Under the pieces are notes generated by a model. It had not been told where the DNA came from, ran no database searches, and was given only the letters and a program-made list of their open reading frames with translations. Of a stretch of 64,000 nt of DNA, positions 34,441-43,866 are shown piece by piece. The translations under genes and the position numbers were made by a program. How positions within the stretch are numbered: the stretch's first letter is position 1; each line of letters opens with the position of its first letter. Source of the DNA: Galliscardovia ingluviei. GTDB lineage: Bacteria > Actinomycetota > Actinomycetes > Actinomycetales > Bifidobacteriaceae. The stretch spans positions 744,001-808,000 of the forward strand of contig NZ_BMDH01000001.1 in the NCBI RefSeq assembly GCF_014635685.1, in the 5' to 3' direction.

Positions 34441-36513
34441 GTGTCAGTCGTCTCTTCAATGAAGGAACAAGCCAAGAGCCTTACTCGCAAAGCGTTGAGA
34501 ATAGGTAGCGACTTCGTCCACCCTGGTAGCGCTGATTCCAGTGAGCATACACCTGATGTATATAGCAACCAAGGTCCAATGGCTCAGGTTGTGGGTATCG
34601 ACCATGAGATTACACTGCCCTACACCACGCAGTGGGGTCCAGATCGTGATACTACTGTTGCGTTTGATCCGGCAACAGGACTACTCACGGCTTCTACGCA
34701 ATCTATTGCACCGATTGATGATGATTTCACTATTTATCGCCTGTATGAGCAGCGTGCTGAGCGAGCGCCTCAAGATCCGCTCTACACATTCAAGCAGGAC
34801 AATACTTGGGTGACGCTTAATGCTCAAGAAGTGCTTGCTGATATTCGTTTAACAGCCAAAGGTCTGCTTCACTTAGGTCTAGCAAAAGGTGATGGTGTGG
34901 CTTTTATGTGCCGTACTCGCTACGAATGGAATGTTATTGATGCGGCAGTTACGGGCTTAGGTGGTGTGCTTGCCACAATTTACGATACTGATTCTGCTGA
35001 GCAGATTCGCAATATTGTCAATAACTCTGATGCCAAACTGCTAATTGTTGAAACGCTGGATATGCGCGATAAGGCTGAAGAAGCTACAGCTTCAGGTAAA
35101 TGCCCTACTTTAAACCAGACACTGTGCTTGGCAACCGGTGCTTTGGCAGAGATTCAAGCGTATGGCGCTAGCGTCTCTGACACTGAACTTGACGCAGCTT
35201 TTGACGCAGTCCATGCTGACGACTTGTGCTCTATTGTGTACACGTCTGGCTCTACAGCAGCGCCAAAAGGCGTGGAAATGACACATCGCCAGTATTGCAC
35301 TACGGCGCTGAATTTACCGGGATACATGCCTGATTTGTTGCAGCAAGATATGGGCAAAGAATCCGTGCTCCTCTTCCTGCCTCAAGCACACTCATTTGCG
35401 CGTGCTATTAACTATATTGTTGTTGCCAGTAATTTACGCGTGTATATTGCAACTGGTATTAAAACGCTGCTTGCTGATCTGCAGGTAGCTAAGCCAACCG
35501 TAATGATTGTGGTGCCACGTGTACTAGAAAAAGTCTATAACGCTGCTTCGCAAAAAGCAGGGCATGGCGCTAAGGGCATGGTCTTTGCTTCTGCTGTATT
35601 GACTGCACAGCAGTATATGCAAGAAATTGGTGAGTATGGCAAAGCTAAGGCACTCACGAAGTCTCGTCGCTTAGCATTTGACCCTCTGGTCTATGCGTCA
35701 TTACGCCAAGCATTAGGCGGCCGCGCACGCTGGATTGTTGCTGGTGGTGCTCCACTTGACCCAGAGCTTCTCGCCTTCTTCCGTGGCGCAGGAGTACCAG
35801 TCTATGAGGGGTATGGTTTAACAGAAACCACTGCTCCGTGCGCGTTTAATCCGCTTGGTGTGCCATTCCATTCTGGATCCGTCGGTATCCCATTCCCTGG
35901 ATTCTCCTTACGCATTAGCGAAGATGGTGAAATTCAGGTCAAAGGTCCTGGCGTATTCCACGGCTACCATAAAAATGATCAGGCGACAAGCGAATCATTT
36001 ACTTCAGACGGCTGGTATGCTACTGGCGATTTAGGTACGCTTACTCGCGATGGTTTCTTAAGTATTACCGGACGTAAGAAAGATTTGATTATTACTGCCG
36101 GCGGTAAGAATGTTGCCCCTGGACCAATTGAAGAAGTTATTCAGCGCTGTGAGATTGTTTCTCAAGCATTGGTTTTGGGTGATAAGCGTCCGTTTATTTC
36201 CGCGTTAATTACCCTTGATGAGGAATCATTGCGCTTGTGGCTGGAAGCTAAGGGTCTCGATAGTACGATGTCTTTGGAGGATGCGGCACATAATGCTGCT
36301 GTGCGTGCCGAAGTACAAGACTATATTGACCAAGCTAACGAAGGTGTTTCTCGTGCAGAATCTGTACGAAAGTTCATTATTCTTCCTCAGGAATTTAGCC
36401 AAGAAAATGGTCTTATGACCGCCTCGATGAAGATTATCCGCCCTAAAGTTATTCAGCGATATGCAACATTGTTGAATACGCAGATGTACACGTCAAGGAA
36501 ATTACAAGAGTAG
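34441..36513 (+). CDS. Long-chain fatty acid--CoA ligase (AMP-forming)
   Basis: A 690-residue ANL-superfamily enzyme that activates a long-chain fatty acid to acyl-CoA. The P-loop motif is IVYTSGSTAAPKGVEMTH. The adenine motif is GYGLTETTAP, the hinge/ribose motif is GWYATGDLG...GRKKDLIITAGGKNVAP, and the C-terminal acceptor domain is complete. It resembles the COG1022 (FAA1-like) ligases of actinobacteria. GTG 34441 is taken because AAGGAG lies five bases before it. The frame is open upstream but without a site. It is divergent from the pnt operon, across a 268-bp gap in which I see no other gene. In bifidobacteria the enzyme would serve lipid recycling or remodelling rather than beta-oxidation. 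Confidence 0.88.
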   Translation: MSVVSSMKEQAKSLTRKALRIGSDFVHPGSADSSEHTPDVYSNQGPMAQVVGIDHEITLPYTTQWGPDRDTTVAFDPATGLLTASTQSIAPIDDDFTIYRLYEQRAERAPQDPLYTFKQDNTWVTLNAQEVLADIRLTAKGLLHLGLAKGDGVAFMCRTRYEWNVIDAAVTGLGGVLATIYDTDSAEQIRNIVNNSDAKLLIVETLDMRDKAEEATASGKCPTLNQTLCLATGALAEIQAYGASVSDTELDAAFDAVHADDLCSIVYTSGSTAAPKGVEMTHRQYCTTALNLPGYMPDLLQQDMGKESVLLFLPQAHSFARAINYIVVASNLRVYIATGIKTLLADLQVAKPTVMIVVPRVLEKVYNAASQKAGHGAKGMVFASAVLTAQQYMQEIGEYGKAKALTKSRRLAFDPLVYASLRQALGGRARWIVAGGAPLDPELLAFFRGAGVPVYEGYGLTETTAPCAFNPLGVPFHSGSVGIPFPGFSLRISEDGEIQVKGPGVFHGYHKNDQATSESFTSDGWYATGDLGTLTRDGFLSITGRKKDLIITAGGKNVAPGPIEEVIQRCEIVSQALVLGDKRPFISALITLDEESLRLWLEAKGLDSTMSLEDAAHNAAVRAEVQDYIDQANEGVSRAESVRKFIILPQEFSQENGLMTASMKIIRPKVIQRYATLLNTQMYTSRKLQE

Positions 36514-36558
36514 GTAATGCAGTTAGCACCTGCTCGGCGCTACTACAAATTGATACGA

Positions 36559-36592
36559 GTTAAGCCTCTCGCACAATAGCGGGAGGCTTAAC
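36559..36592 (+). terminator. Terminator after the acyl-CoA ligase gene
   Basis: A 14-pair stem GTTAAGCCTCTCGC / GCGGGAGGCTTAAC (one G-T wobble) with loop ACAATA, followed by TTTTATAG on the plus strand. Strong for the ligase gene. On the other strand no T run follows, so it only partly serves the convergent oxidoreductase gene. Confidence 0.85.
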
Positions 36593-36634
36593 TTTTATAG
36601 CTTAAACACACTGCATATTGCGCAGGCGTCAAAA

Positions 36635-37675
36635 TTACTCAGCTGAGTGCTCGAATGGATATACTTCTCCCCAAGCAGCACGCATATTATCCATCATGCC
36701 CATGATGCGCAACGTCTCATCATGAGGCATTGCTGCGCACTCGATCTTGCCATCAAGTAATGCTTTAGCACTGTCAATAACCTGATACTCGTAGCCGGTA
36801 AGCTGCGTTGGTACGTTAATCGTATCAACAAGACGGTGCTCATTATCGTAGATCAAAATACGCTCTGGGTTATTGATATTTTGCACTACCATATAGCCTT
36901 CAGAACCTTGGATAATACCTTGGCGACTACCCACAGCAATCATAGAAGCATCAAGCGTGGCCATCACACCATTATCAAGCCACATGGTTGCAGCCATCTG
37001 CTCATCAACACCACGATCGGTAAACGAGCAGGAGGTTACTGTGCGTACTGGGCTGGCTCCAGGGAATGCCATCATCACAAAATTAATTGGATAAACACCC
37101 AAATCAAGTAACGCGCCACCAGCCATTTCAGGATCAGTCATACGTGGCTTGTCAGAAACAGGATACGACAAATTGGCATACACATGACCAATTTCACCGA
37201 GGCGACCTGATTCAATAATATCTGTAATAGCTTTTCGGCTTGGCATATAGCGCGTCCAAATTGCTTCAGCGCATAGCATATGTGTTTGGCGAGAAACATC
37301 AATCACGCGCTGTGCCTGCTCAACATTTGCGGTGAATGACTTTTCGACGAGTACATTCTTACCAGCCATCATACATGCAATAGCATGATCCGCGTGGAGC
37401 GCATGAGGAGTTGCAATATATACCAAATCAACTTCTGGATCTGCAAGTAATGCCTCATATGACCCATAAGCCTTACGAATACCATATTCGCGAGCAAATG
37501 CCTCAGCACGATCTTGATCATTACGTGTAGCAACAGCATATGGCTCAATTAATGATGAATACCGCTCATCACGATTCATTCTACGAAGCGTATCTGCCAT
37601 ATGATGAGCAATTCGACCAGCACCGAGAATTGCTACATTCACCGTACCTGAATGCGCGCCATTGCGAAGTGACAT
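36635..37675 (-). CDS. Gfo/Idh/MocA family oxidoreductase
   Basis: A 346-residue NAD(P)-dependent oxidoreductase of the glucose-fructose oxidoreductase/inositol dehydrogenase type. The N-terminal Rossmann motif is ILGAGRIAHHMADTLRR (residues ~16-32). EKSFTANVEQA carries the usual Glu-Lys pair of the family (EKP-like; here EKS), followed by the beta-sheet substrate domain. ATG 37675 follows AAAGGA. The substrate is not predictable: members act on sugars, inositols or trans-dihydrodiols. It is flanked by the ligase terminator and by era, with gaps on both sides, so it is probably monocistronic. Confidence 0.85.
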   Translation of the reverse strand: MSLRNGAHSGTVNVAILGAGRIAHHMADTLRRMNRDERYSSLIEPYAVATRNDQDRAEAFAREYGIRKAYGSYEALLADPEVDLVYIATPHALHADHAIACMMAGKNVLVEKSFTANVEQAQRVIDVSRQTHMLCAEAIWTRYMPSRKAITDIIESGRLGEIGHVYANLSYPVSDKPRMTDPEMAGGALLDLGVYPINFVMMAFPGASPVRTVTSCSFTDRGVDEQMAATMWLDNGVMATLDASMIAVGSRQGIIQGSEGYMVVQNINNPERILIYDNEHRLVDTINVPTQLTGYEYQVIDSAKALLDGKIECAAMPHDETLRIMGMMDNMRAAWGEVYPFEHSAE

Positions 37676-37754
37676 AAGGGTTCCTTTCCATATACGTTCA
37701 CTCAATTGACTATCCTACACCCCGAGTAAATACAATGTAGGCGTGTTCACAAAA

Positions 37755-37776
37755 ATGAGATAGGCAGTAAGCTCAT
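37755..37776 (-). terminator. Weak terminator after era
   Basis: ATGAG / CTCAT stem with a 12-base loop, followed on the minus strand by TTTTTG. It ends the rsmE-to-era group, if functional. Confidence 0.4.
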
Positions 37777-37790
37777 GGCATATATGCTGT

Positions 37791-38780
37791 TTAGAAGCCT
37801 AATCGTTCCAATGATTTTGGATTGGACTGCCACTCTTTAGCTACTTTTACATGCAAATCAAGATATGCTTTCGCACCAACAATACGATTAACTGCGGTAC
37901 GCAAACGTTTTTTAACATGCACCAGATGCTCAGCTTTTTTGCCAATAATAATTGGTTTTTGGGAATCACGCTCTACATAAATAGAAACCATCACGCGCGC
38001 TTTGCCAGCAGGACCAGCAACTGGATTGCCGTCATCATCAAGTTCAGGGTCCATAATTTCATCAACTACCACTGCTAACGAATGAGGTAATTCGTCGTGA
38101 AGCTCTTCCAAAAATGCACCACGAATCAATTCGGCAATAGTATCCTCAGGAGTCTCTTCACTAAGCATATCATCAGGATACATTTGTGGACCTTCAGGCA
38201 TCGCAGCCACAAAAACATCCCTAACTTCTTCCAAATTATCCTGTTCAAGCGCTGAAACGGGAACAATCTGTGTAAATTGAGCCAACTGATCAAGCTCAAT
38301 CAATTTCTCAACCATCTGTGTACGGCTGACTTGATCAATTTTAGTAAGCACTGCGATTACTGGAATTTTCCACGCAGAAGAGTCGTGCGTTTGATTGCTA
38401 CGTGCTTGATCGTCGCGTGATTGAATGCCAAACTGCTCACGTAAGCGTTCAAGAATTCTACGATCCCCCGGACCAATAGGCTGATCAGCAGGCAATAAGA
38501 ATGCTACGGCATCGACTTCAGCAAGTGAATCATCGACAACATCATTCAAGCGCTGCCCCAAAAGCGTTCTCGGACGATGAATGCCCGGAGTATCAACAAG
38601 CACAACTTGATAATGTTCCCCAGTCATCACCCCGCGAATTGCCTTACGCGTAGTTTCAGGGCGAGACGAGGTAATTGCAATACGCGCTCCAATAAGCGCA
38701 TTCATTAATGTTGATTTACCAACATTCGGACGTCCAACAACAGCGATAAATCCTGAACGATATGCCACATCTTCTTGCAT
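37791..38780 (-). CDS. era: GTPase Era
   Basis: A 329-residue GTPase that binds the 3' end of 16S rRNA and checks 30S assembly. G1 is GRPNVGKST (16-24), G3 is DTPGIH, G4 is TKID, and the C-terminal KH domain ends with the family-typical VGAKAYLDLHVKVAKEWQ. A short acidic insertion (AGPAGKARVMV context, EIMDPELDDDGNPV) lies in the KH region. It is the last gene of a group with the CNNM gene, ybeY and phoH, the same order as in mycobacteria. The ATG has no strong ribosome site, so it may rely on coupling. Confidence 0.95.
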   Translation of the reverse strand: MQEDVAYRSGFIAVVGRPNVGKSTLMNALIGARIAITSSRPETTRKAIRGVMTGEHYQVVLVDTPGIHRPRTLLGQRLNDVVDDSLAEVDAVAFLLPADQPIGPGDRRILERLREQFGIQSRDDQARSNQTHDSSAWKIPVIAVLTKIDQVSRTQMVEKLIELDQLAQFTQIVPVSALEQDNLEEVRDVFVAAMPEGPQMYPDDMLSEETPEDTIAELIRGAFLEELHDELPHSLAVVVDEIMDPELDDDGNPVAGPAGKARVMVSIYVERDSQKPIIIGKKAEHLVHVKKRLRTAVNRIVGAKAYLDLHVKVAKEWQSNPKSLERLGF

Positions 38781-38844
38781 ACTGTTTACTGTATCGTACT
38801 CGCCCTACTAGGTAGTGCCTCTGGTTAAGCGCTTATGCTATTCG

Positions 38845-40215
38845 CTATTCACTATCTTCATTAGAACGCTGAGCTTGCAATGATTCTACAAGCACTGTTG
38901 ATACTTTTTTACGCCTACCCGCACTATCCACAGCTGTAAAACGCAACCCATGACCCTGAGCACTACTACCTACAATAGGAACACGCCCTAATAGCTTAGT
39001 GAGCAAGCCGTAGACTGTATCGACATCATCTTCGTCAATTGTAATTTCAAAGGCATCTTCAACATCAGCAATCGGCGCTCGTGCTGGAAACTGCCATTGC
39101 CCCGGTCCTAATTGCACAGGTTCTTGACGCTGTGTACGATCATGTTCATCTTCCAGCTCGCCAACAATTTGTTCAATAGCATCTTCAATAGTAACTAAAC
39201 CTGCAATACCACCATATTCATCCACTACAATTGCTGCATGCTGGCGCTGGCGTTGCATTTGGTGGAATAAATCATCAACAGGCTTTGATTCTGGTACCAA
39301 TAATGGTTCACGCACAATTGATGTTACCGAACGAGCATTAGCTTCTGCATTAAAAGCCACTGCCTTTACTGCATCTTTGAGATACACCATGCCCACAAGA
39401 TCATCAACAGACTCGCCAATTACTGGCACACGAGAGAAACCTGAACGCGAAAACATGCGCAGTACCTGTTCCAGTGTGGCATCTTGCGCAATACAAATCA
39501 TATCCGTGCGTGGCACCATAATTTCACGAGTAAGTGTGTCAGAAAGTGTTAATACATTGCGCATCATTTCAGAGACTTCTTTATCAAAATCTCCTGCCTC
39601 AACAAGACGGTCAATAGCAGCTTTACCCTGCTCTCGGTGAATGCGCTCAAGTTCCTCATCGTCAGACAGTGATGCCGTTGTTTTACCAGTTTTAGCCCAA
39701 GCAGCAGCATGCCCAGTAATTTTCGCAAATGGCGTCAGCAAACACACCACCGATACCACTCTGGCCTGACGCAGCATAATATCAAGCGGTTTACTCTCTC
39801 CATTAGCACGAGGACGTACTAATACCGAAACCACGCCAATGCACAAGGCGCTAAGCACTCCCGCTAACACTACAGCCCACAGCGGAGCATCCAGCAAAGT
39901 GCATATCAAACTCACCAGCACGCCATCAAGTACATTGCAGACGATTCGAGCAAAAGCGCAGGAACTTGCTGTAGCGTACCGGTCAATAATGAGCCGTTGT
40001 ACGATATGGATACGATTGAGCTGTTTTAAAGCAACAAATCGACTTTCTGCACTGGTTTGAACATCCAAAATTCGGTTATTGAGGCTAGAGCGTGTTACAC
40101 GAGCTACTGCGCTTTCTGCGGCAGCCATCATCAATGAAAACCACACGAGTACTAAAGCAATAGCACCTAGTGCTACGCATAACCACACTATTTCCCCGCG
40201 TTGCAACGCAATCAT
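38845..40215 (-). CDS. CNNM/CorC-type membrane protein (DUF21, CBS pair, CorC_HlyC)
   Basis: A 456-residue protein. The N-terminal DUF21 region with four hydrophobic segments covers about residues 1-150. A CBS pair follows ([16 protein letters not shown] onward, ~200-330) with the cue [17 protein letters not shown], and the C-terminal CorC_HlyC domain covers ~350-440. Such proteins export Mg2+ or Co2+ or regulate that export, and are often labelled hemolysin-like. ATG 40215 follows AAAAGGA; the longer frame from 40260 has no site. It lies between ybeY and era, as in other actinobacteria. Confidence 0.88.
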   Translation of the reverse strand: MIALQRGEIVWLCVALGAIALVLVWFSLMMAAAESAVARVTRSSLNNRILDVQTSAESRFVALKQLNRIHIVQRLIIDRYATASSCAFARIVCNVLDGVLVSLICTLLDAPLWAVVLAGVLSALCIGVVSVLVRPRANGESKPLDIMLRQARVVSVVCLLTPFAKITGHAAAWAKTGKTTASLSDDEELERIHREQGKAAIDRLVEAGDFDKEVSEMMRNVLTLSDTLTREIMVPRTDMICIAQDATLEQVLRMFSRSGFSRVPVIGESVDDLVGMVYLKDAVKAVAFNAEANARSVTSIVREPLLVPESKPVDDLFHQMQRQRQHAAIVVDEYGGIAGLVTIEDAIEQIVGELEDEHDRTQRQEPVQLGPGQWQFPARAPIADVEDAFEITIDEDDVDTVYGLLTKLLGRVPIVGSSAQGHGLRFTAVDSAGRRKKVSTVLVESLQAQRSNEDSE

Positions 40216-40334
40216 GATATTCCTTTTACTAGTTGCTGTGCTCTGGATAAGTTGTACCATCTTTGAGCTATATGAATCACATTACCTGTACTTTGCTCAT
40301 CATTAATGCATAACTCATGCCCATGTTGTTGGCA

Positions 40335-40892
40335 TTATTCTTGTTGAGTGCTGCCTGAGCCATTATGTGATGTCTTACTCAATTCATACAGCGCCAACAA
40401 ATCTGGAGCACCATCAGGTAGTGTCACTTCTGCTACACTCCCTACGCGAGTGGCTAAAAATGTTAATAACAGCTGGCGTTGCAAACCAAACATTTGACGT
40501 TCTTCTTCACGCTCAATATGGTCATAGCCAAGTAAATGCAACATACCATGCACGGTAAGCAACATCATTTCTTCAATTGTCGAATGCCCTGCAGCTTGAG
40601 CTTGCGCATGAGCAACATATGGGCAGATTACGATATCTCCTAATATTCCTTCGCTCATTTGTGCTTCTGTGCCCGGACGAAGCTCATCCATAGGAAAGCT
40701 CATTACATCAGTTGGCCCTGCCAAATTCATCCAATGCTCATGTAACACTGCCATTGGTTCTGGATCATTGAACATAATAGTTACGTCAGACTGGCAACTT
40801 ACGCGCATCTGATCCATAACCCACAGTCCGAGTTCGGAAAAGATTTTCGGATCAATATTCCATACTGTTTCATTGGTCACTTCAACACTCAT
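40335..40892 (-). CDS. ybeY: rRNA maturation endoribonuclease YbeY
   Basis: A 185-residue metal-dependent RNase involved in 16S rRNA 3' maturation and 70S quality control. The zinc site H-x3-H-x5-H is intact in [11 protein letters not shown], and the substrate-side MSFPMDE motif is present. Length is slightly above the usual ~155-180. ATG 40892 follows AAGGG and starts 13 bp after the phoH stop, so the two are probably co-transcribed. Confidence 0.95.
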   Translation of the reverse strand: MSVEVTNETVWNIDPKIFSELGLWVMDQMRVSCQSDVTIMFNDPEPMAVLHEHWMNLAGPTDVMSFPMDELRPGTEAQMSEGILGDIVICPYVAHAQAQAAGHSTIEEMMLLTVHGMLHLLGYDHIEREEERQMFGLQRQLLLTFLATRVGSVAEVTLPDGAPDLLALYELSKTSHNGSGSTQQE

Positions 40893-40905
40893 AGCACGCC
40901 CTTAT

Positions 40906-42267
40906 TTACGATTCTTTGGCAACAACAGTAGTTTTAGAATGCTTAATCTTACTCGGCTTTTGATTTGAAGCCACACGCTCATAAGCCGTAACAATTTGCC
41001 CAACTAATCTATGTCGTACCACATCCTGAGCTTGTAAATGAACAAAGGCAATATCATCAATACCGCCAAGAATGTGTTCAATATCCACTAACCCAGAGTG
41101 AGGTACAGTGAGATCAACTTGTGTGGCGTCCCCAGTAATAACCATACGTGTGTTAAACCCAAGGCGCGTTAAGAACATTTTCATCTGCTGAGCAGTTGTA
41201 TTCTGCGCTTCATCAAGAATTACCCATGCATCATTTAACGTGCGTCCACGCATATATGCAAGCGGAGCTACCTCAATCGTGCCGTCGGCCATAAGTTTAC
41301 GTAGCCTATCGGTGCCTATCATGTCTGCAAGAGCATCAAAAAGCGGACGCAAATACGGATCTACTTTTTCATGCAGTGTACCGGGTAAAAATCCAAGATT
41401 TTCTCCAGCCTCTACTGCAGGGCGAGTAAGGATAATGCGTCGCACTTGCCCATCTTCAAAAGCTCGCACTGCTTTTGCCACAGCTAAATAGGTTTTGCCA
41501 GTGCCGGCAGGACCTATACCAAATGTGATGGTATGGGTTTCGATGGCATTCACATAGGCGATCTGCCCCGGTGTCTTAGGTCGTACTGGCGCTCCTAAGG
41601 CATGAGTGATTACGCCAGGAACACGCAGTTGTGAACCTTGCCTTGTTAATGGTGTGTGTGCCAAACGTTGAGACTGTGTATCGGTTGCTTGCATATCCGT
41701 TGTTTGTTGGATGGTTATTTGTTGGTTAGCTACTTGTCGATCAGGCTTTTGTATATCTTGCATCTGAGCAATATGCGTTTGCGTAGATACTGTGGCAATA
41801 GCATCTCGTTGAGCATCTTCCTGCTTTATCGCTTCTTGCTGAACTGATCCTGATAACGAAGAATCCTTCTCCACTCGTTCCTCAGATTCAGAATGAGCAT
41901 TATTCTTGTGCTGCCCCTCGCGCAACTGCTCATACATTCGTCGCATATGTGGATCACGAAGCCACTGATTAGCCAGCTGATGAAAACTTGACTGCGAGGA
42001 TCTGCTTAATAAGCGGCGTACCGTATCTGCATCCATAGGAGCAGTAAATGCTGTCTGAATAAGTGTCTCTATTACATCTTGTGCAGCAGAAGCCTCTGAT
42101 TCAGTCTGGGTGTCATGCGATAAAATCGCTATGCGATTACCGCGAACAATAATAGCAAGCTGAGGAAATGCTCGTTCAATCTCCCTAAGCACCTGATCTT
42201 GAGGACCTAAAACGGTTACTGGATCAAGCTGACCTGGAATTGATATTGTTCGTGTTGTTGTTGCCAC
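40906..42267 (-). CDS. phoH: PhoH family ATPase with long Gln/Thr-rich linker
   Basis: A 453-residue PhoH/PhoL-type P-loop ATPase, thought to act in RNA metabolism with YbeY. The N-terminal ~70 residues are the KH-like region of this family. The ATPase core carries GPAGTGKT (252-259) and VILDEAQNT. Between them lies an ~85-residue Gln/Thr/Ser-rich segment (about residues 118-205) that ordinary PhoH proteins (~320-350 residues) lack. I take GTG 42267, which has AGGAG eight bases upstream; ATG 42303 is possible but has no site. The gene follows the HIT gene closely. Confidence 0.9.
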   Translation of the reverse strand: MATTTRTISIPGQLDPVTVLGPQDQVLREIERAFPQLAIIVRGNRIAILSHDTQTESEASAAQDVIETLIQTAFTAPMDADTVRRLLSRSSQSSFHQLANQWLRDPHMRRMYEQLREGQHKNNAHSESEERVEKDSSLSGSVQQEAIKQEDAQRDAIATVSTQTHIAQMQDIQKPDRQVANQQITIQQTTDMQATDTQSQRLAHTPLTRQGSQLRVPGVITHALGAPVRPKTPGQIAYVNAIETHTITFGIGPAGTGKTYLAVAKAVRAFEDGQVRRIILTRPAVEAGENLGFLPGTLHEKVDPYLRPLFDALADMIGTDRLRKLMADGTIEVAPLAYMRGRTLNDAWVILDEAQNTTAQQMKMFLTRLGFNTRMVITGDATQVDLTVPHSGLVDIEHILGGIDDIAFVHLQAQDVVRHRLVGQIVTAYERVASNQKPSKIKHSKTTVVAKES

Positions 42268-42355
42268 AGTGTCTGCTCCTAGCCTTGCTATGTGCACTAA
42301 CACATCAGTACTGCCATATTGTGCAATTGTGCACTACAACGGCAATACTACGTAT

Positions 42356-42703
42356 TTACTCATCCAATACTTCACCGGTGAGTACGTGAGCGTGTGCATG
42401 GAACACCGTCTGCCCTGCATCTTCACCAGTGTTAAATACTAGCCTAAATTGCCCATGATAGGCATCTTGTGCAATCTGATTAGCTACATGAACAATGTGC
42501 GCCAACAGCGAAGCATCATGATCTGCTAATTGCACAACATTAGCTACATGTACTTTTGGCACGATGAGCACATGTACTTTGGCCTGTGGATGAATATCGT
42601 TAAACGCATACACCAAGTCATCTTCATACACTTTGCTACTTGGAATATTTCCGGCAATAATATTGCAAAATAAGCATGACTCTTGAGATTCTTGATTACT
42701 CAT
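42356..42703 (-). CDS. HIT family nucleotide hydrolase (HinT-like)
   Basis: A 115-residue histidine-triad protein with HAHAHVL near the C-terminus and CLFCNIIAGNIPS near the N-terminus, the hallmarks of HinT-type purine nucleoside phosphoramidases. ATG 42703 follows GGGGAG; the ten-codon extension is not needed. It sits between rsmE and phoH, the same order as in other actinobacteria, probably in one transcript. The physiological substrate is unknown. Confidence 0.92.
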   Translation of the reverse strand: MSNQESQESCLFCNIIAGNIPSSKVYEDDLVYAFNDIHPQAKVHVLIVPKVHVANVVQLADHDASLLAHIVHVANQIAQDAYHGQFRLVFNTGEDAGQTVFHAHAHVLTGEVLDE

Positions 42704-42777
42704 AGCTACTCCCCTATACGCAATCGTTTTCAACTTGCACTATGTACTATACGCCAACAATATTACTGCAATATCAT

Positions 42778-43587
42778 TCAGCCGTCGTATCGCCCTAGCA
42801 CACGTGAGAGCAGAGCCACAGCTACCGGGCCTGCTGTCGAGGCGCGCATAATATGAGTACCTAATGCCACAATATGTGCTCCAGCACCAGTTAATGCAGT
42901 TATTTCTTCCTCAGCAATACCGCCTTCGGGACCAACAACAACATGCACAGTGCGCGCTTTACCATCCTCACACGAACGCTGCGCCATATCGAGCACAAGC
43001 TGTTCGACACTATCCCAAGTATCAGTTGCATCCTGATGAAGCACAATAATAAGATCACCATGCACATTAGCGCGTAAGCACCACTGCACAAGCTGTTGTG
43101 TAGTAATACTGTGGTGTAACTGAGGACACCATGACCTACGCGACTGCTCTGTAGCACGGTTAAGCACTTGCTGCCACTTACTCAGTGCTTTTTCTTGCTT
43201 ATTGCCCTTCCATTGCACAATAGAGCGGTGTGCTTGCCACGGAGTTACTTCATCAACACCAATCTCACATGACGCTTCAATAGCCTGCTCATCTCTACCC
43301 TGTTTCGCGAGCGCTTGAATTAACCCAATACGTGTCATCACCTCCGGCTGTCTACCTACGGCGGTAATACGCACAGTATTCGCTTGCACATCATCTACCA
43401 CAGCCTGCACGCGCAATCCCTGCCCATCGCTAAGCATTAACTCATCACCAGCAGCAAGGCGCATAGACTTTAATGCGTGACGGGCAACAGTATCAGGTAA
43501 GGTCACCACCCATCCATCACGAAGTTCATCACTAGATAGCGGGCTTTCATCGTTTGTTGGGTCGATTAAGAACAAAGGGCTAGTCAT
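42778..43587 (-). CDS. rsmE: 16S rRNA m3U1498 methyltransferase RsmE
   Basis: A 269-residue SPOUT methyltransferase that methylates N3 of U1498 in 16S rRNA. The N-terminal PUA-like domain (about 1-80, HALKSMRLAAGDELMLSDG) is followed by the knotted SAM domain with VVGPEGGIAEEEI and LGTHIMRASTAGPVAVALL near the end. The ATG has no obvious ribosome site. It is the first gene of the minus-strand group that continues with HIT, phoH, ybeY, CNNM and era. The divergent tRNA-Leu promoter lies ~75 bp away. Confidence 0.94.
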   Translation of the reverse strand: MTSPLFLIDPTNDESPLSSDELRDGWVVTLPDTVARHALKSMRLAAGDELMLSDGQGLRVQAVVDDVQANTVRITAVGRQPEVMTRIGLIQALAKQGRDEQAIEASCEIGVDEVTPWQAHRSIVQWKGNKQEKALSKWQQVLNRATEQSRRSWCPQLHHSITTQQLVQWCLRANVHGDLIIVLHQDATDTWDSVEQLVLDMAQRSCEDGKARTVHVVVGPEGGIAEEEITALTGAGAHIVALGTHIMRASTAGPVAVALLSRVLGRYDG

Positions 43588-43660
43588 AGCAGATACTGTA
43601 CTGGATACGGATTACCTCTTAAAGCATCTACGTGATTACGACACGCCGAATGGCTATTAT

Positions 43661-43689
43661 TTGACAGTGACACAAAGAATGCGTATATT
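43661..43689 (+). promoter_or_regulatory. tRNA-Leu promoter
   Basis: TTGACA (43661-43666) and TATATT (43684-43689) are 17 bases apart, 24 bp before the tRNA. A near-consensus vegetative promoter. Confidence 0.8.
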
Positions 43690-43713
43690 TCTTTTCTGTT
43701 GCTACGGCACCCT

Positions 43714-43801
43714 GTCCGGGTGGCGGAATGGTAGACGCGCTAGCTTGAGGTGCTAGTGGTTATTTTATACAACCGTGCGGGTTCAAGTCCCGCTCCGGAC
43801 A
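43714..43801 (+). tRNA. tRNA-Leu (anticodon GAG)
   Basis: An 88-base type II tRNA. The acceptor stem GTCCGGG pairs with TCCGGAC (one G-T), the D-arm is TGGCGGAATGGTAGACG, and the anticodon stem CTAGC / GCTAG holds loop TTGAGGT with anticodon GAG at 43747-43749. There is a long variable arm and the T-arm CGGGTTCAAGTCCCG. The discriminator is A, as leucine tRNAs require, and the CCA end is not encoded. It has its own promoter and terminator. It reads CUC/CUU codons. Confidence 0.96.
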
Positions 43802-43807
43802 CGATTA

Positions 43808-43827
43808 GGCTCTGAGAAATCAGAGCC
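43808..43827 (+). terminator. tRNA-Leu terminator
   Basis: A perfect stem GGCTCTGA / TCAGAGCC with loop GAAA, followed by TTTATTGTTT. It stands only 40 bp before the start of the RNA methyltransferase gene, which may be fed by read-through. Confidence 0.85.
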
Positions 43828-43866
43828 TTTATTGTTTCTCCCCTCGTGCACGAGTTTGGAATACAT

